Positions 14,543 to 23,450 of a stretch of 64,000 nt of DNA are shown here, piece after piece; position 1 is the first letter of the stretch, and each line of letters begins with the position of its first letter. Source of the DNA: Mucilaginibacter polytrichastri (lineage in GTDB: Bacteria > Bacteroidota > Bacteroidia > Sphingobacteriales > Sphingobacteriaceae). The stretch is taken from positions 3,009,654 to 3,073,653 of the forward strand of contig NZ_MPPL01000001.1 in assembly GCF_001911425.1 (NCBI RefSeq). The letters run 5' to 3'. The notes under the pieces are model-generated. The model was not told the origin of the DNA and did not search any database. It saw only the letters and a program-made list of their open reading frames with translations. The translations under genes were made by a program, and so were the position numbers.

Positions 14543-15307
14543 CTAATTAAACACCTTAACGATATCTAAAAAGTCGCGCGATTTTAATGATGCGCCACCG
14601 ATTAGGCCGCCATCGATATCGGGTTGAGAAAATAACTCAGACGCGTTTTTAGGGTTAGCACTGCCACCGTAAAGGATACTGGTATCATCGGCCACTTGCT
14701 GATTATATTTTTCGGCAATTGCATTGCGGATAAAAGCATGTACTTCCTGCGCTTGCCCGGCTGTTGCAGTTTTACCTGTACCGATAGCCCAAACCGGCTC
14801 ATAAGCCAAAACAATTTGTGCAAACTGCTCCGTAGATAAATGAAATACACCTTCCTCCAATTGCGTTTGGATCAGGCTGAAATGCACTTCTGTTTCACGC
14901 TCTTCTAAAGTTTCGCCGATGCAGAAAATTGGTTTTAAGCCATTTTTTAAAGCAGTATCAGTTTTAGCTGCCAGCAATTCGTTGTTTTCGCCAAAATACT
15001 GGCGGCGCTCTGAGTGGCCTAAAATAACATATTCGGCACCGGTTGATTTAACCATTTTAGCCGAAGTTTCGCCTGTGTAAGCGCCACTCTCTGCCTGGTG
15101 TGCGTTTTGTGCGCCAATGGCTACTTTATCATAACCTTTTGCCAGTTGTGCCAGGCTATGTAAATGAATAAACGGGCTGCAAACAACAGCAATCTGATCA
15201 CCTGTTACTTCATCTTTTACCATGTTCACTATTTCAGAGAATAATGATAAACCTTCGCTATAATCAAGGTTCATTTTCCAGTTGCCGGCAACAATTTTTT
15301 TTCTCAT
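14543..15307 (-). CDS. tpiA: triosephosphate isomerase
   Basis: 254 residues, TIM barrel. Catalytic residues are visible: Lys11 in AGNWKMN, the His of ILGHSERRQYF, and Glu in the signature VLAYEPVWAIGTGKTA. The phosphate-gripping region GGSANPKNASELF and DGGLIGGASLK is intact. It interconverts dihydroxyacetone phosphate and glyceraldehyde 3-phosphate in glycolysis, in the cytoplasm. Length is normal. It starts 45 bases after the stop of the GlmU-like gene on the same strand, so both are probably one operon ending at the terminator 14484-14520. Confidence 0.96.
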   Translation of the reverse strand: MRKKIVAGNWKMNLDYSEGLSLFSEIVNMVKDEVTGDQIAVVCSPFIHLHSLAQLAKGYDKVAIGAQNAHQAESGAYTGETSAKMVKSTGAEYVILGHSERRQYFGENNELLAAKTDTALKNGLKPIFCIGETLEERETEVHFSLIQTQLEEGVFHLSTEQFAQIVLAYEPVWAIGTGKTATAGQAQEVHAFIRNAIAEKYNQQVADDTSILYGGSANPKNASELFSQPDIDGGLIGGASLKSRDFLDIVKVFN

Positions 15308-15352
15308 TTCTTTTTTATTGAGTTTCCTATTATATATTAGTTAAAGCACCCG

Positions 15353-16546
15353 CTATTTAAGCCGGGCATTTCTGTATTGTGCAGTTAATTCAAATATGTG
15401 TTTTAAAATATCTTGCTCTACCTGGTCAAACGGGCGGTTTTCCCGGCGTTCGAATACTTTTTGCGAGGTTTCGAACATCTTTTTAATGCTATATTCTTCA
15501 AAGCCACCAGCGCCACCCCAGCTAAAATCTGGCACAAAATTATGCGGAAAGCCGGCACCAAAAACATTGGCGCTTACCCCCACTACCGTACCTGTGTTAA
15601 ACATGGTGTTAATGGCACATTTAGAGTGATCACCCATAATCAGTCCGCAAAATTGCAGGCCTGTTTTGCGGAAGTGCGCTGTGGTATAATCCCACAATTT
15701 CACTTCGGCATAATTATTTTTAAGGTTCGAGTTATTAGAGTCGGCACCTATGTTGCACCACTCGCCCATTACCGCATTACCCAGGTAACCTTCGTGCCCT
15801 TTAGATGAATATCCCCATATAATTGAGTTATTTATCTCGCCGCCTACCCGGCTAAAAGGGCCTATGGTAGTAGCACCATAAATTTTGGCACCCATTTTTA
15901 CCTGCGAGTTATTGCAAAGCGCAAACGCACCACGAATGTGTACCCCCTCCCACACATCGCTGTTATTACCTAAATATATGGGCCCGTTTTTGGTATTAAA
16001 GGTGGAGCATTCTGCAGTGGCATCATCTTCGGCAAAAAAGTCGTCGCCTATAATGGTATTGGTACTGCTAATGGTAGCGCTGGTGCGGCCTTTGGTCAGT
16101 AACTGAAAATCTTTCCGCAGTTCTATATCATTCTTCCTGAAAATATCTTCGGGGTATTTGATAGATACCGGTGTATGCGTATGATCAATTATCCGGCTAA
16201 AAGCCTGGTTAAAATCAACAGCTTGTGCTTCGGTACGGTTAAGTTTAATGGCAACCAGATGCCCGTTGTGTCGCAGTGCTTCGCCGCTTTGCAGTTTATC
16301 GATAGATTCGAGCAAAAACTCATCGGGGCAAAAAGATCCGTTAATGAATATATTTTTTTCGGCAATCTCCAGCGGAAACTTAGCCTGCAGGTATGGCTGA
16401 GTATGGTAAGAATAAGTGGTATTAAGATGCTTAGCCCATTTTTCGGCTATAGTCAAAATACCGATACGTAAATTGGCAACCGGGCGCGTAAACGTTAATG
16501 GAAGTAGGGTTTGGTAAGCGTTATCGTCAAATAAAATGATTGCCAT
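15353..16546 (-). CDS. GlmU-like sugar nucleotidyltransferase family protein
   Basis: 397 residues. The N-terminal part is a nucleotidyltransferase-like domain of the Bacteroidota GlmU family: MAIILFDDNAYQTLLPLTFT, then RPVANLRIGILTI. The rest, about residues 170-350, is a left-handed beta-helix of hexapeptide turns (AKIYGATTIGPFSRVGGEIN, YLGNAVMGEWCNIGADSNNS, MGDHSKCAINTMFNTGTVVG). Substrate specificity is not known; UDP-GlcNAc or related sugar nucleotide metabolism is likely from the fold. It is the first gene of the unit with tpiA. A terminator lies just upstream, after rpmE2. Confidence 0.82.
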   Translation of the reverse strand: MAIILFDDNAYQTLLPLTFTRPVANLRIGILTIAEKWAKHLNTTYSYHTQPYLQAKFPLEIAEKNIFINGSFCPDEFLLESIDKLQSGEALRHNGHLVAIKLNRTEAQAVDFNQAFSRIIDHTHTPVSIKYPEDIFRKNDIELRKDFQLLTKGRTSATISSTNTIIGDDFFAEDDATAECSTFNTKNGPIYLGNNSDVWEGVHIRGAFALCNNSQVKMGAKIYGATTIGPFSRVGGEINNSIIWGYSSKGHEGYLGNAVMGEWCNIGADSNNSNLKNNYAEVKLWDYTTAHFRKTGLQFCGLIMGDHSKCAINTMFNTGTVVGVSANVFGAGFPHNFVPDFSWGGAGGFEEYSIKKMFETSQKVFERRENRPFDQVEQDILKHIFELTAQYRNARLK

Positions 16547-16548
16547 TG

Positions 16549-16587
16549 CGCAAAAATAAAAAAGTCCCCCGTAGTACGGGGGACTTT
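16549..16587 (-). terminator. intrinsic terminator of rpmE2
   Basis: The stem AAAGTCCCCCGT / ACGGGGGACTTT with a 3-base loop is followed on the minus strand by TTTATTTTT. It separates rpmE2 from the GlmU-like gene. Confidence 0.9.
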
Positions 16588-16611
16588 CTAATATTTATTA
16601 CCGGTAAGCGA

Positions 16612-16860
16612 TTACTTTTTGTTGTAACGGCTACGGAATTTGTCAATACGTCCGGCAGTATCTACCAGTTTCATTTTTCCGGTATAAAACGGATGAGACG
16701 TATGAGAGATTTCTAATTTAATTAGCGGATACTCATTGCCGTCTTCCCATTTAACGGTTTCGCGGGTATCGATGCATGATTTAGTCATGAAAGAATAGTC
16801 GTTAGACATATCTTTAAACACAACTAATCTATAATTTTTGGGATGCAGGTCCTGTTTCAT
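16612..16860 (-). CDS. rpmE2: 50S ribosomal protein L31, type B
   Basis: 82 residues from ATG 16860 ([17 protein letters not shown]); the frame is open ten codons further but MKQDLHP is the standard start. [19 protein letters not shown] and [20 protein letters not shown] are diagnostic of L31. The zinc-binding Cys pairs of type A are missing (a single Cys in KSCID), so it is a zinc-independent type B protein. It is part of the large ribosomal subunit. Transcribed alone. Confidence 0.95.
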   Translation of the reverse strand: MKQDLHPKNYRLVVFKDMSNDYSFMTKSCIDTRETVKWEDGNEYPLIKLEISHTSHPFYTGKMKLVDTAGRIDKFRSRYNKK

Positions 16861-16975
16861 ATTATTACTTTCCTTATAAAAGAGGTGCAAATATACAGCT
16901 TTATTTCAAATTATAAAAGAGTGGGTTAAAAAGTTTTAAACATTGTAAAGAATGCTTGTTTTAGGAGCCTTGGTG

Positions 16976-17060
16976 ATGAACCTCACCCCAACCTTCTCCG
17001 GGGGAGAAGGAGTTAGAATGATTGTTATATAAGTAGTATTAAGCCCTTTTCTTTTGGGGA
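16976..17060. repeat. dispersed GC-rich inverted repeat, family D copy 1
   Basis: The stretch CAACCTTCTCCGGGGGAGAA and the later GGGGAGAGTTGG form an imperfect inverted arrangement. It resembles the region 54683-54790. It is part of the gene-free stretch 16861-17273, which holds this repeat and copies of families C and B but no recognisable gene. Confidence 0.5.
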
Positions 17061-17117
17061 GAGTTGGTTGGACCATTTATTGTAAACCCACGTTCACCAT
17101 CAATCGCTCCCGCCAGC

Positions 17118-17157
17118 CCCGCTTTCTGCTTTACTGCGTGCCGCGGCAATCGGGTTT
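17118..17157 (-). repeat. dispersed repeat, family C copy 2
   Basis: This is the inverted counterpart of 12919-12958; about 38 of 40 bases agree. Confidence 0.8.
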
Positions 17158-17182
17158 AGGGATAACGGCTGTTCTCTCCCTT

Positions 17183-17270
17183 TTGTCATTCTGACGTAGG
17201 AAGAATCTTATTCGCCCTGTAGTGTTACCCCTGAATTGTGCAGAAGATTCTTCCTTCGTCAGAATGACAA
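17183..17270. repeat. dispersed hairpin repeat, family B copy 2
   Basis: The 27-base arms 17183-17209 and 17244-17270 are inverted copies with a single difference (core GTCATTCTGACG). They resemble the copies at 13013-13083 and 23506-23589. The element ends four bases before the mce stop codon. Confidence 0.85.
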
Positions 17271-17273
17271 ACT

Positions 17274-17711
17274 CTATAATTGTCTCGATTCTTGATTCTC
17301 GATTCCTGACTCCCTCGCCTCCTGGCAAAGCTCTATCAAAACACCACCTGCACTCCTGGGGTGTACAAAGCAAACCAGTTTATTATCAGCACCACGCTTA
17401 GGCTTATCGTTCAGCAAAATAAAACCTTCATTTTTCAGGCGCGCCATCTCGGCTTCAATGTCCGCTACGTCAAAAGCAATATGGTGGATACCCTCCCCTT
17501 TTTTGGCTAAAAATGTGGCTATGGCACTATCAGCAGATGTGGCCTGCAGCAATTCTATTTTATTAGGGCCGCATTGTAAAAAGGCGGTCAGCACATGCTC
17601 GGAGGCCACTTCTTCGGTTTTGTACACACCGGTATTCAGCAGCTTCTCATACAGGGCCGAGGCATCTGCAAGGTTGTTTACGGCTATGCCAATATGTTCT
17701 ACCTTTTTCAT
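17274..17711 (-). CDS. mce: methylmalonyl-CoA epimerase
   Basis: 145 residues, vicinal-oxygen-chelate fold. HIGIAVNNL at the start and GIHHIAFDV in the middle supply metal-ligand His residues; CGPNKIELLQ and VLIELCQE supply Glu ligands. The enzyme converts (S)- to (R)-methylmalonyl-CoA between propionyl-CoA and succinyl-CoA metabolism. The family usually ends near VLIELCQ. Here about ten more residues (SGIENQESRQL) are encoded by repetitive DNA next to a dispersed repeat, so the tail was probably acquired from the repeat. Transcribed alone, divergent from iscS. Confidence 0.9.
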   Translation of the reverse strand: MKKVEHIGIAVNNLADASALYEKLLNTGVYKTEEVASEHVLTAFLQCGPNKIELLQATSADSAIATFLAKKGEGIHHIAFDVADIEAEMARLKNEGFILLNDKPKRGADNKLVCFVHPRSAGGVLIELCQEARESGIENQESRQL

Positions 17712-17789
17712 ATACTAAAAATTGCAAATTAATGACTACGGTGGTACATTTATAACAAAAGATTGAAATATTTCTATTTAAAGTTTAAC

Positions 17790-17797
17790 TATCTTTG
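17790..17797 (+). promoter_or_regulatory. -7 element TATCTTTG of the isc operon
   Basis: A perfect TAnnTTTG match 19 bases before the iscS start. No well-spaced TTG is seen upstream, and no obvious IscR-type dyad is present. Confidence 0.6.
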
Positions 17798-17816
17798 TAT
17801 TTGTAATTAAACAGCT

Positions 17817-19028
17817 ATGAACATTCCTGTATATTTAGATAATAACGCAACCACGCCGATGGACCCAAGGGTTTTAGAAGCGATGGTACCTTACTTTGTA
17901 CAAAAGTTTGGTAATGCGGCAAGCCGTAACCACGCCTTTGGCTGGGTTGCAGAAGAAGCGGTAGACTATGCCCGCGAACAAGCTGCTAAAATAATTGGCG
18001 CTAACGAAAAAGAGATCATTTTTACCTCAGGCGCAACCGAGTCAGATAACCTGGCTATTAAAGGTGTGTTTGAAATGTATAAAGAAAAAGGTAACCACAT
18101 TATTACTACCGTTACCGAGCATAAAGCTGTTTTAGATACCTGCAAGCACATCGAGAAATTGGGTGCACGCGTAACTTACCTTCCTGTTAAAGAAGATGGC
18201 TTGGTTGATTTAGCTGTACTGGAAGCTGCCATGACCCCGGAAACCATACTGGTTTCTATTATGTATGGTAACAACGAAATTGGTGTAATACAACCGGTTA
18301 AAGAAATTGCTGCCATTGCACACAAATACGGCGCTTTATTTATGACCGATGCTACCCAGGCAGTAGGTAAAATACCTGTTGACGTTATTGCAGACGGTAT
18401 TGACCTGTTAGCTTTTTCGGCGCATAAAATGTATGGCCCTAAAGGTGTTGGTGTATTATACGTTCGCCGTAAAAACCCAAGGGTTAAAGTTACTGCCCAA
18501 ATGGACGGTGGCGGCCACGAACGCGGTATGCGCTCTGGTACCTTAAACGTACCCGGCATTGTTGGTTTAGGTAAAGCATGCGAACTTGCCCGTTTAGAAA
18601 TGGCCGATGATGCTGCACGTTTATCGAAACTGCGCGACAAATTAGAAAGTGCCTTAACTGTGCTGGAAGAAAGCTATGTAAACGGAAACGTTGAACACCG
18701 CCTGCCGCACGTTGCCAATATATCTTTTAAATATGTAGAGGGCGAAGGTTTAATGATGGCCATGAAAGACTTAGCAGTATCATCAGGATCTGCCTGTACT
18801 TCGGCATCGTTAGAGCCATCATACGTGTTAAAATCATTAGGTTTATCTGATGACCTGGCACACTCTTCTATCCGTTTTGGGTTAGGCCGCTTTACAACCG
18901 AAGAAGAAATTGATTACGCTATTGAAGTAACTTTAAAGTCTGTTACCCACCTGCGCGAACTTTCTCCATTGTGGGAAATGTTTAAAGAAGGTATCGACCT
19001 TGACTCAATAGAGTGGGCAGAACACTAA
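17817..19028 (+). CDS. iscS: cysteine desulfurase IscS
   Basis: 403 residues, PLP-dependent class V aminotransferase fold. Key features: [10 protein letters not shown] at the N-terminus, [12 protein letters not shown], Lys204 in [12 protein letters not shown] as the PLP Schiff base, and the active-site loop [14 protein letters not shown] with catalytic Cys327. The long loop and length place it in group I (IscS rather than SufS). It takes sulfur from L-cysteine for Fe-S cluster assembly in the cytoplasm. It is followed by iscU and iscA, forming an ISC unit without iscR, hscA/B or fdx nearby. Confidence 0.96.
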   Translation: MNIPVYLDNNATTPMDPRVLEAMVPYFVQKFGNAASRNHAFGWVAEEAVDYAREQAAKIIGANEKEIIFTSGATESDNLAIKGVFEMYKEKGNHIITTVTEHKAVLDTCKHIEKLGARVTYLPVKEDGLVDLAVLEAAMTPETILVSIMYGNNEIGVIQPVKEIAAIAHKYGALFMTDATQAVGKIPVDVIADGIDLLAFSAHKMYGPKGVGVLYVRRKNPRVKVTAQMDGGGHERGMRSGTLNVPGIVGLGKACELARLEMADDAARLSKLRDKLESALTVLEESYVNGNVEHRLPHVANISFKYVEGEGLMMAMKDLAVSSGSACTSASLEPSYVLKSLGLSDDLAHSSIRFGLGRFTTEEEIDYAIEVTLKSVTHLRELSPLWEMFKEGIDLDSIEWAEH

Positions 19029-19150
19029 AAATTCGGATGTCAGATTTTCGATTTCGGATTTATCTGGCATAAAATTTAGCATACAATCTATCGGCTACCC
19101 AGACAACTGATAACCGACAACTGATAACAAATAAAAAAAAAAAGAAAGCT

Positions 19151-19564
19151 ATGGCTTATTCAGATAAAGTAATTGATCATTACACCAACCCGCGTAACGT
19201 GGGTACCTTAGATAAATCGAGCAACAAGGTGGGTACCGGCCTTGTTGGTGCACCAGAGTGCGGCGACGTAATGCGCCTGCAAATTGAAGTTGATGACAAC
19301 AATGTAATCACCGATGCTAAATTTAAAACATTTGGCTGTGGTTCTGCAATTGCATCATCATCATTGGCTACCGAGTGGTTAAAAGGCAAATCAATCGAAG
19401 ATGCAATGACCATCGATAACATGGACATTGTAGAAGAGCTGGCTTTACCACCGGTAAAAATTCACTGCTCTGTTTTGGCAGAAGATGCAATTAAAGCTGC
19501 AATTAACGATTACCGCGTTAAAAACGGCATGGCACCTATCGAAAGCGAAAAAACACACCACTAA
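19151..19564 (+). CDS. iscU: Fe-S cluster scaffold IscU
   Basis: 137 residues. The three cluster-binding Cys are at positions 37 (GAPECGD), 63 (FGCGSAIASSS) and 106 (KIHCSVLAED), with the conserved Asp39. The LPPVK motif (99-103), recognised by the HscA chaperone in other species, is present. IscU accepts sulfur from IscS and iron to build a transient [2Fe-2S] cluster. The gap to iscS is 122 bases and holds short direct repeats (ACAACTGATAAC-like). Confidence 0.97.
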   Translation: MAYSDKVIDHYTNPRNVGTLDKSSNKVGTGLVGAPECGDVMRLQIEVDDNNVITDAKFKTFGCGSAIASSSLATEWLKGKSIEDAMTIDNMDIVEELALPPVKIHCSVLAEDAIKAAINDYRVKNGMAPIESEKTHH

Positions 19565-19568
19565 AAAA

Positions 19569-19686
19569 GATGTGAGATGTTAGATATGAGATTTGAGATC
19601 TTTTATCTAACATTAATATAAAAATTAAATTTGTAAGGTTTGATTTGCGAGTTCGTCTCACATCTCAAATCTCACATCTCAAATCT
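19569..19686. repeat. inverted clusters of GAGATNTGAGAT-type repeats between iscU and iscA
   Basis: GATGTGAGATGTTAGATATG on the left faces CTCACATCTCAAATCTCACA on the right, so the segment can fold on itself. Similar units occur near prmA (14356-14416). The repeat separates two genes of one functional unit. Confidence 0.65.
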
Positions 19687-19692
19687 ACTACA

Positions 19693-20019
19693 ATGGTAAC
19701 TGTAACTGATAAAGCAAAAAGTAAAATAGAACACCTGATGAGCGATGCTGGTCTGGATGCCTCGTATTTTTTACGGGTGTCTGTTCAGGGTGGCGGTTGT
19801 TCTGGCCTGTCATACAACCTCGATTTTGATAACGAGGAGAAAAAAGGCGACCAGTTTTTTGAAGATCAAGGTGTTAAAATGGCGCTCGATATGAAATCAT
19901 TCCTTTACCTGGCCGGTACCGAATTAGATTTTTCGGACGGGCTAAATGGCAAAGGTTTCAACTTCAACAACCCCAACGCCAGCCGTACCTGCGGTTGCGG
20001 CGAGAGTTTCTCGGTATAA
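19693..20019 (+). CDS. iscA: A-type Fe-S carrier IscA
   Basis: 108 residues from ATG 19693 (MVTVTDKAKSKIEHLM); the open frame upstream runs through the repeat and is not coding. The HesB/IscA signature is complete: Cys36 in GGGCSGLSY and the C-terminal CGCGESF with Cys100 and Cys102. These hold iron or an Fe-S cluster for transfer to target proteins. It is the last gene of the isc unit, closed by the terminator at 20042-20069. Confidence 0.95.
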   Translation: MVTVTDKAKSKIEHLMSDAGLDASYFLRVSVQGGGCSGLSYNLDFDNEEKKGDQFFEDQGVKMALDMKSFLYLAGTELDFSDGLNGKGFNFNNPNASRTCGCGESFSV

Positions 20020-20041
20020 AAACCAGTTTGATATTATATTG

Positions 20042-20069
20042 AAAAGGCGCTTTGTAAGCGCCTTTTTTT
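20042..20069 (+). terminator. intrinsic terminator of the isc unit
   Basis: The stem AAGGCGCT / AGCGCCTT with loop TTGTA is followed by seven T, 23 bases past the iscA stop. Confidence 0.92.
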
Positions 20070-20189
20070 GTTATTCGAAGTGATCGAAGTATTTTTTCGC
20101 TTTACATTTCTAAGGAAAAAGATTCTTCAATAGTTATATTAATAATCCCCCTTAGGAGACTACTAAAAAACATAAAAACAACCCCTAAT

Positions 20190-20218
20190 TTGTTTTTATG
20201 TTTAAATAACTAAATTTG
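20190..20218 (+). promoter_or_regulatory. promoter of the acyl-CoA synthetase gene (TTG 20190-20192, TAAATTTG 20211-20218)
   Basis: Both Bacteroidota elements are present with an 18-base spacer. The start codon follows 27 bases after the -7 element. Confidence 0.72.
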
Positions 20219-20245
20219 TTAATTATATAAACCCCAACAAATTTA

Positions 20246-22156
20246 ATGAACCTGAATAAAGATATTGCAACAGTTCCTGAACTGCTTAGAAACGTTGTAA
20301 AAAATATTCATCCGGATAGCCATACTTTTTTAATACATAAAGTAAAAGATACCTGGCAAGAAATTTCGTACAAAGAAACGCTCGACAAAGCCGATGCACT
20401 ATCGGCCTGGTTTCTGAGCATCGGCATAAAAAAAGGTGATCGTTTAGGCTTGTTAATAGAAAACGGCCCCGAATATATTTATTACGACCAGGCCATACAG
20501 CAAATTGGTGCTGTAAATGCCTCCATATACCCCACCCTTACCGAAGCCGAAATTGAGTACATTTTAAATGATTCGGGTTTAAAAACTTTGTTGGTTGGCA
20601 ATCCTTTTTTATTCCGCAAAGTACTTAAGGTGGCCAATAACTGCCCTGCACTCATTCGCATTATCCCGGCGTTTGATGATTTTGAAAAGTATACCGAAAA
20701 ACTGGATCTTACCACAGGGGTAATTAGTTTTGAAAGTGCTGTAGCCGAGGGAAAAATAGTTGTAGATCAGTATAAGCTGGCTATTAATATTGCCCGCGAA
20801 GCCATTTTACCGTCAGACCTGGCTTGCCTTATTTATACTTCGGGCACCACCGGCACACCAAAAGGTGTAATGCTTACCCATAGTAATTTTGTAGAAACCA
20901 TTCGTTACAGCTTAGATCAGATTTCTATTGTTGATAAGGACGATAAATTCCTATCGTTCCTGCCCCTTTCGCACGTTTTTGAACGCGCGGCTACTTATTA
21001 CATTTGCTGTGGCGCAGGCTGCCAAATTGCCTTTGCCCAAAGCCTGGAACTGCTGGCCAAAAACCTGATGGAGGTTCAGCCTACGATTATGAACTGCGTA
21101 CCGCGTTTGCTGGAACGCATCCATGATAAAGCCAACAAAAATGGCATGAGTGCCGGCGGCATCAAAACCAAAATTTTTAGCTGGGCGATGGAGATTGGCC
21201 AAAAATACCGCAACGTTAAAGAAAGTGGTAAAACCCCGGGCTTTATACTTACCCGCGAATATAAAATTGCACACAAACTGGTTTTTAGTAAAATCATCGA
21301 AAAAACCGGCGGAAAGTTAAAATTCCTCATCTCGGGCGGTGGTGCGTTGCCTAAAAACGTAGGTGAATTTTTTGGTAATCTGGGCATCCCCATTCTGGAA
21401 GGCTTCGGCTTAACAGAAACCACCGGGCCGATGGCCGTTACCGAGTTTGAACGCCAAGTTTATGGCACCGTTGGCCGTATTTTAAAAGGCACCGAAGTTG
21501 GTATCCAAAATATTGAAACCGGCAAGATCTACACTGTGCAAAACCACGACAGCTTCGATCCCGAATTTATTTCGGAAGAAGGCGAGATCATCATTCGCGG
21601 GATATGTGTAATGAAAGGTTACTGGAATAAACCCGAAGAAACCAAGGCTGCCATTGATAAAGACGGCTGGTTCCATACCGGCGATATTGGCCGCTTTTAT
21701 AAAGGCAACCTGCAAATTACCGACCGCCTTAAAAACATGCTGGTAAACGCTTACGGCAAAAACATATACCCTACCCCGGTAGAAAACACCTACCTCAAAA
21801 GCCCTAAAATTGAGCAGGTATTTTTGGTAGGCGATAAACGTGAATATGTTACGGCCATCATCGTACCATCGCGCGAAGGTTTGGAGGAAACCTTCGGCCT
21901 TACCGAGCAGTACTTCGAACAACCCGAGCAGTTTATCAGCGACAAGCAGGTAACCGACTGGATTGGTGTAGATATTAAAAAACTAAGCAACGAACTGGCT
22001 AAATTTGAACGGATCAAAAGCTTCAAGGTAAAGCGCAACCCTTTCAGCATGGACGAAGGCGAAATGACAGTTACCATGAAAGCCAAACGCAAGGTAATTG
22101 AAAACAAATACGCCGGTGCCATTGATGAGATGTACGTAGGTGAAGGGGAAGAATAG
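20246..22156 (+). CDS. long-chain fatty acid--CoA ligase (AMP-binding)
   Basis: 636 residues of the acyl-adenylate family, FadD15/ACSL-like group. AMP-binding loop LIYTSGTTGTPKGVM near residue 195, FLPLSHVFERAATYYI, ILEGFGLTETTGPMAV (motif with the adenine-contacting Thr-Glu), GWFHTGDIGR and the hinge DRLKNMLVNAYGKNIYPTPV with the catalytic-region Lys. It activates fatty acids to acyl-CoA for degradation or lipid synthesis and probably associates with the inner membrane face. The gene stands alone with its own promoter. Confidence 0.92.
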   Translation: MNLNKDIATVPELLRNVVKNIHPDSHTFLIHKVKDTWQEISYKETLDKADALSAWFLSIGIKKGDRLGLLIENGPEYIYYDQAIQQIGAVNASIYPTLTEAEIEYILNDSGLKTLLVGNPFLFRKVLKVANNCPALIRIIPAFDDFEKYTEKLDLTTGVISFESAVAEGKIVVDQYKLAINIAREAILPSDLACLIYTSGTTGTPKGVMLTHSNFVETIRYSLDQISIVDKDDKFLSFLPLSHVFERAATYYICCGAGCQIAFAQSLELLAKNLMEVQPTIMNCVPRLLERIHDKANKNGMSAGGIKTKIFSWAMEIGQKYRNVKESGKTPGFILTREYKIAHKLVFSKIIEKTGGKLKFLISGGGALPKNVGEFFGNLGIPILEGFGLTETTGPMAVTEFERQVYGTVGRILKGTEVGIQNIETGKIYTVQNHDSFDPEFISEEGEIIIRGICVMKGYWNKPEETKAAIDKDGWFHTGDIGRFYKGNLQITDRLKNMLVNAYGKNIYPTPVENTYLKSPKIEQVFLVGDKREYVTAIIVPSREGLEETFGLTEQYFEQPEQFISDKQVTDWIGVDIKKLSNELAKFERIKSFKVKRNPFSMDEGEMTVTMKAKRKVIENKYAGAIDEMYVGEGEE

Positions 22157-22220
22157 TTTATTTCGAATTATTTCCATTTACACGTCATGTCTGTAGATTT
22201 TTACGATATAAACCACAAGC

Positions 22221-22829
22221 ATGCAATTAGAACTTCCTGTTACATTAAGAACCTCGTATCCTAATGAGGTCCCACAAGATCAGGACATACTTGATCGCAT
22301 CAATCTAAGCCGTAATGCAAATCTTGTTGAAGGATTCACCTATCGGGATAATCATTCGGAGGAATTTCCCCATAAATTCTCCTGCGAAATCAATATTAAC
22401 AACTCAAACCTATGGACATTCTTTAAAGCATTTCTATTATCCTTCCCCGAAGAGATTGCAGTTATTTATCATCATTGTGATGATGAACCAACCTATTCAT
22501 TATATAAGGATAAATTCGAAATATTAAATATACTTAGTGTTTTTGAGATTGAAATTGTCAAAGACGGCTTTTTAGAATTGGGTATAATTCATAACACCGA
22601 AGATTATTTAGAAGAAGTGTTCATCAAAAAAGGTAAATACATCCAATACTGGGGTATGGATTTCGAGAAATTCAAAAACATTGCGGATAGTTTCTCCATA
22701 CATCAAATTGACGATCTCAACTTCATCGATGAATATCCTGTAACAACTGAGCCGTTACAAATATATATGCCGGAAACTACCGTTACGTCAGAAGTAATTA
22801 AAATACTTGATAAACAATTATTAGAGTAA
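22221..22829 (+). CDS. hypothetical protein, unrecognised
   Basis: 202 residues, acidic and aromatic-rich, with no signal peptide or membrane segment. The sequence appears to alternate short strands and helices (FSCEININNSNLWTFFKAFL, EEIAVIYHHCDDEPTYSLYK, GKYIQYWGMDFEKFKNIADS). The DNA looks A+T-richer than its neighbours, hinting at horizontal gain. Soluble single-domain proteins of this size sometimes act as immunity proteins of toxin systems, but no toxin is nearby, so that remains a guess. No family is claimed. Confidence 0.7.
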   Translation: MQLELPVTLRTSYPNEVPQDQDILDRINLSRNANLVEGFTYRDNHSEEFPHKFSCEININNSNLWTFFKAFLLSFPEEIAVIYHHCDDEPTYSLYKDKFEILNILSVFEIEIVKDGFLELGIIHNTEDYLEEVFIKKGKYIQYWGMDFEKFKNIADSFSIHQIDDLNFIDEYPVTTEPLQIYMPETTVTSEVIKILDKQLLE

Positions 22830-22898
22830 GTAGTAATTATAACGCGTTCTTAAAACTTCATTGCTTCCGCAAGTCATCTTCACTATCTTAGCCTCTGC

Positions 22899-23450
22899 AT
22901 GAAAACAGAAAAACAAAAGATGCTCGATGGTGAAGCCTATCTTGCTAACGACCCTGAACTGATAAAAGGCCGTACCGATGCCAAGAAATTACTTCACCGG
23001 TTAAATGTTACCGAGTATTTGTTTAATGATGTAGCTAAGGAGATTGTTAAAGAACTCATCCCAAATGCCGGCGAAGGTTTGTATATCGAACCTTCTTTTC
23101 ATGCTGATTATGGCTATAATATCCATTGCGGCACCAATGTATATTTTAACGTTAACTGCGTGGTGCTGGATGTTTGTAAGGTAACTATCGGCAGCAATGT
23201 ATTCTTCGCCCCTGCCGTGCAGGTTTACACGGCAACCCATCCATTAGATGCCACAGAACGCCGCAGCACCGAGTTCGGCAAACCCATTACCATTGGCGAT
23301 GATTGCTGGATAGGCGGAGGGACGATCATTTGTCCGGGAGTAACCATTGGCAGCCGATGCGTTATTGGCGCGGGTTCGGTAGTTACCAAAGATATTCCTG
23401 ATGATTCATTGGCGGTTGGTAATCCGGCAAAAGTGATCAGGAAATTGTAA
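22899..23450 (+). CDS. maltose O-acetyltransferase-like sugar acetyltransferase
   Basis: 183 residues, Maa/LacA/NodL family. An N-terminal helical region (KQKMLDGEAYLANDPEL, then RTDAKKLLHRLN) is followed by a left-handed beta-helix of hexapeptide repeats (CKVTIGSNVFFAPAVQVYTA, GKPITIGDDCWIGGGTIICP, GVTIGSRCVIGAGSVVTKDI). The catalytic His is His114 in TATHPLD. It ends SLAVGNPAKVIRKL as usual. It transfers an acetyl group from acetyl-CoA to a sugar hydroxyl in the cytoplasm; the natural acceptor is unknown. Transcribed alone. Confidence 0.9.
   Translation: MKTEKQKMLDGEAYLANDPELIKGRTDAKKLLHRLNVTEYLFNDVAKEIVKELIPNAGEGLYIEPSFHADYGYNIHCGTNVYFNVNCVVLDVCKVTIGSNVFFAPAVQVYTATHPLDATERRSTEFGKPITIGDDCWIGGGTIICPGVTIGSRCVIGAGSVVTKDIPDDSLAVGNPAKVIRKL

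Noticed and set aside
19029..19150. Short direct repeats between iscS and iscU as an IscR-type operator
   Set aside because: They are simple ACAACTGATAAC-type repeats without dyad symmetry and lie inside the unit, not at its promoter.
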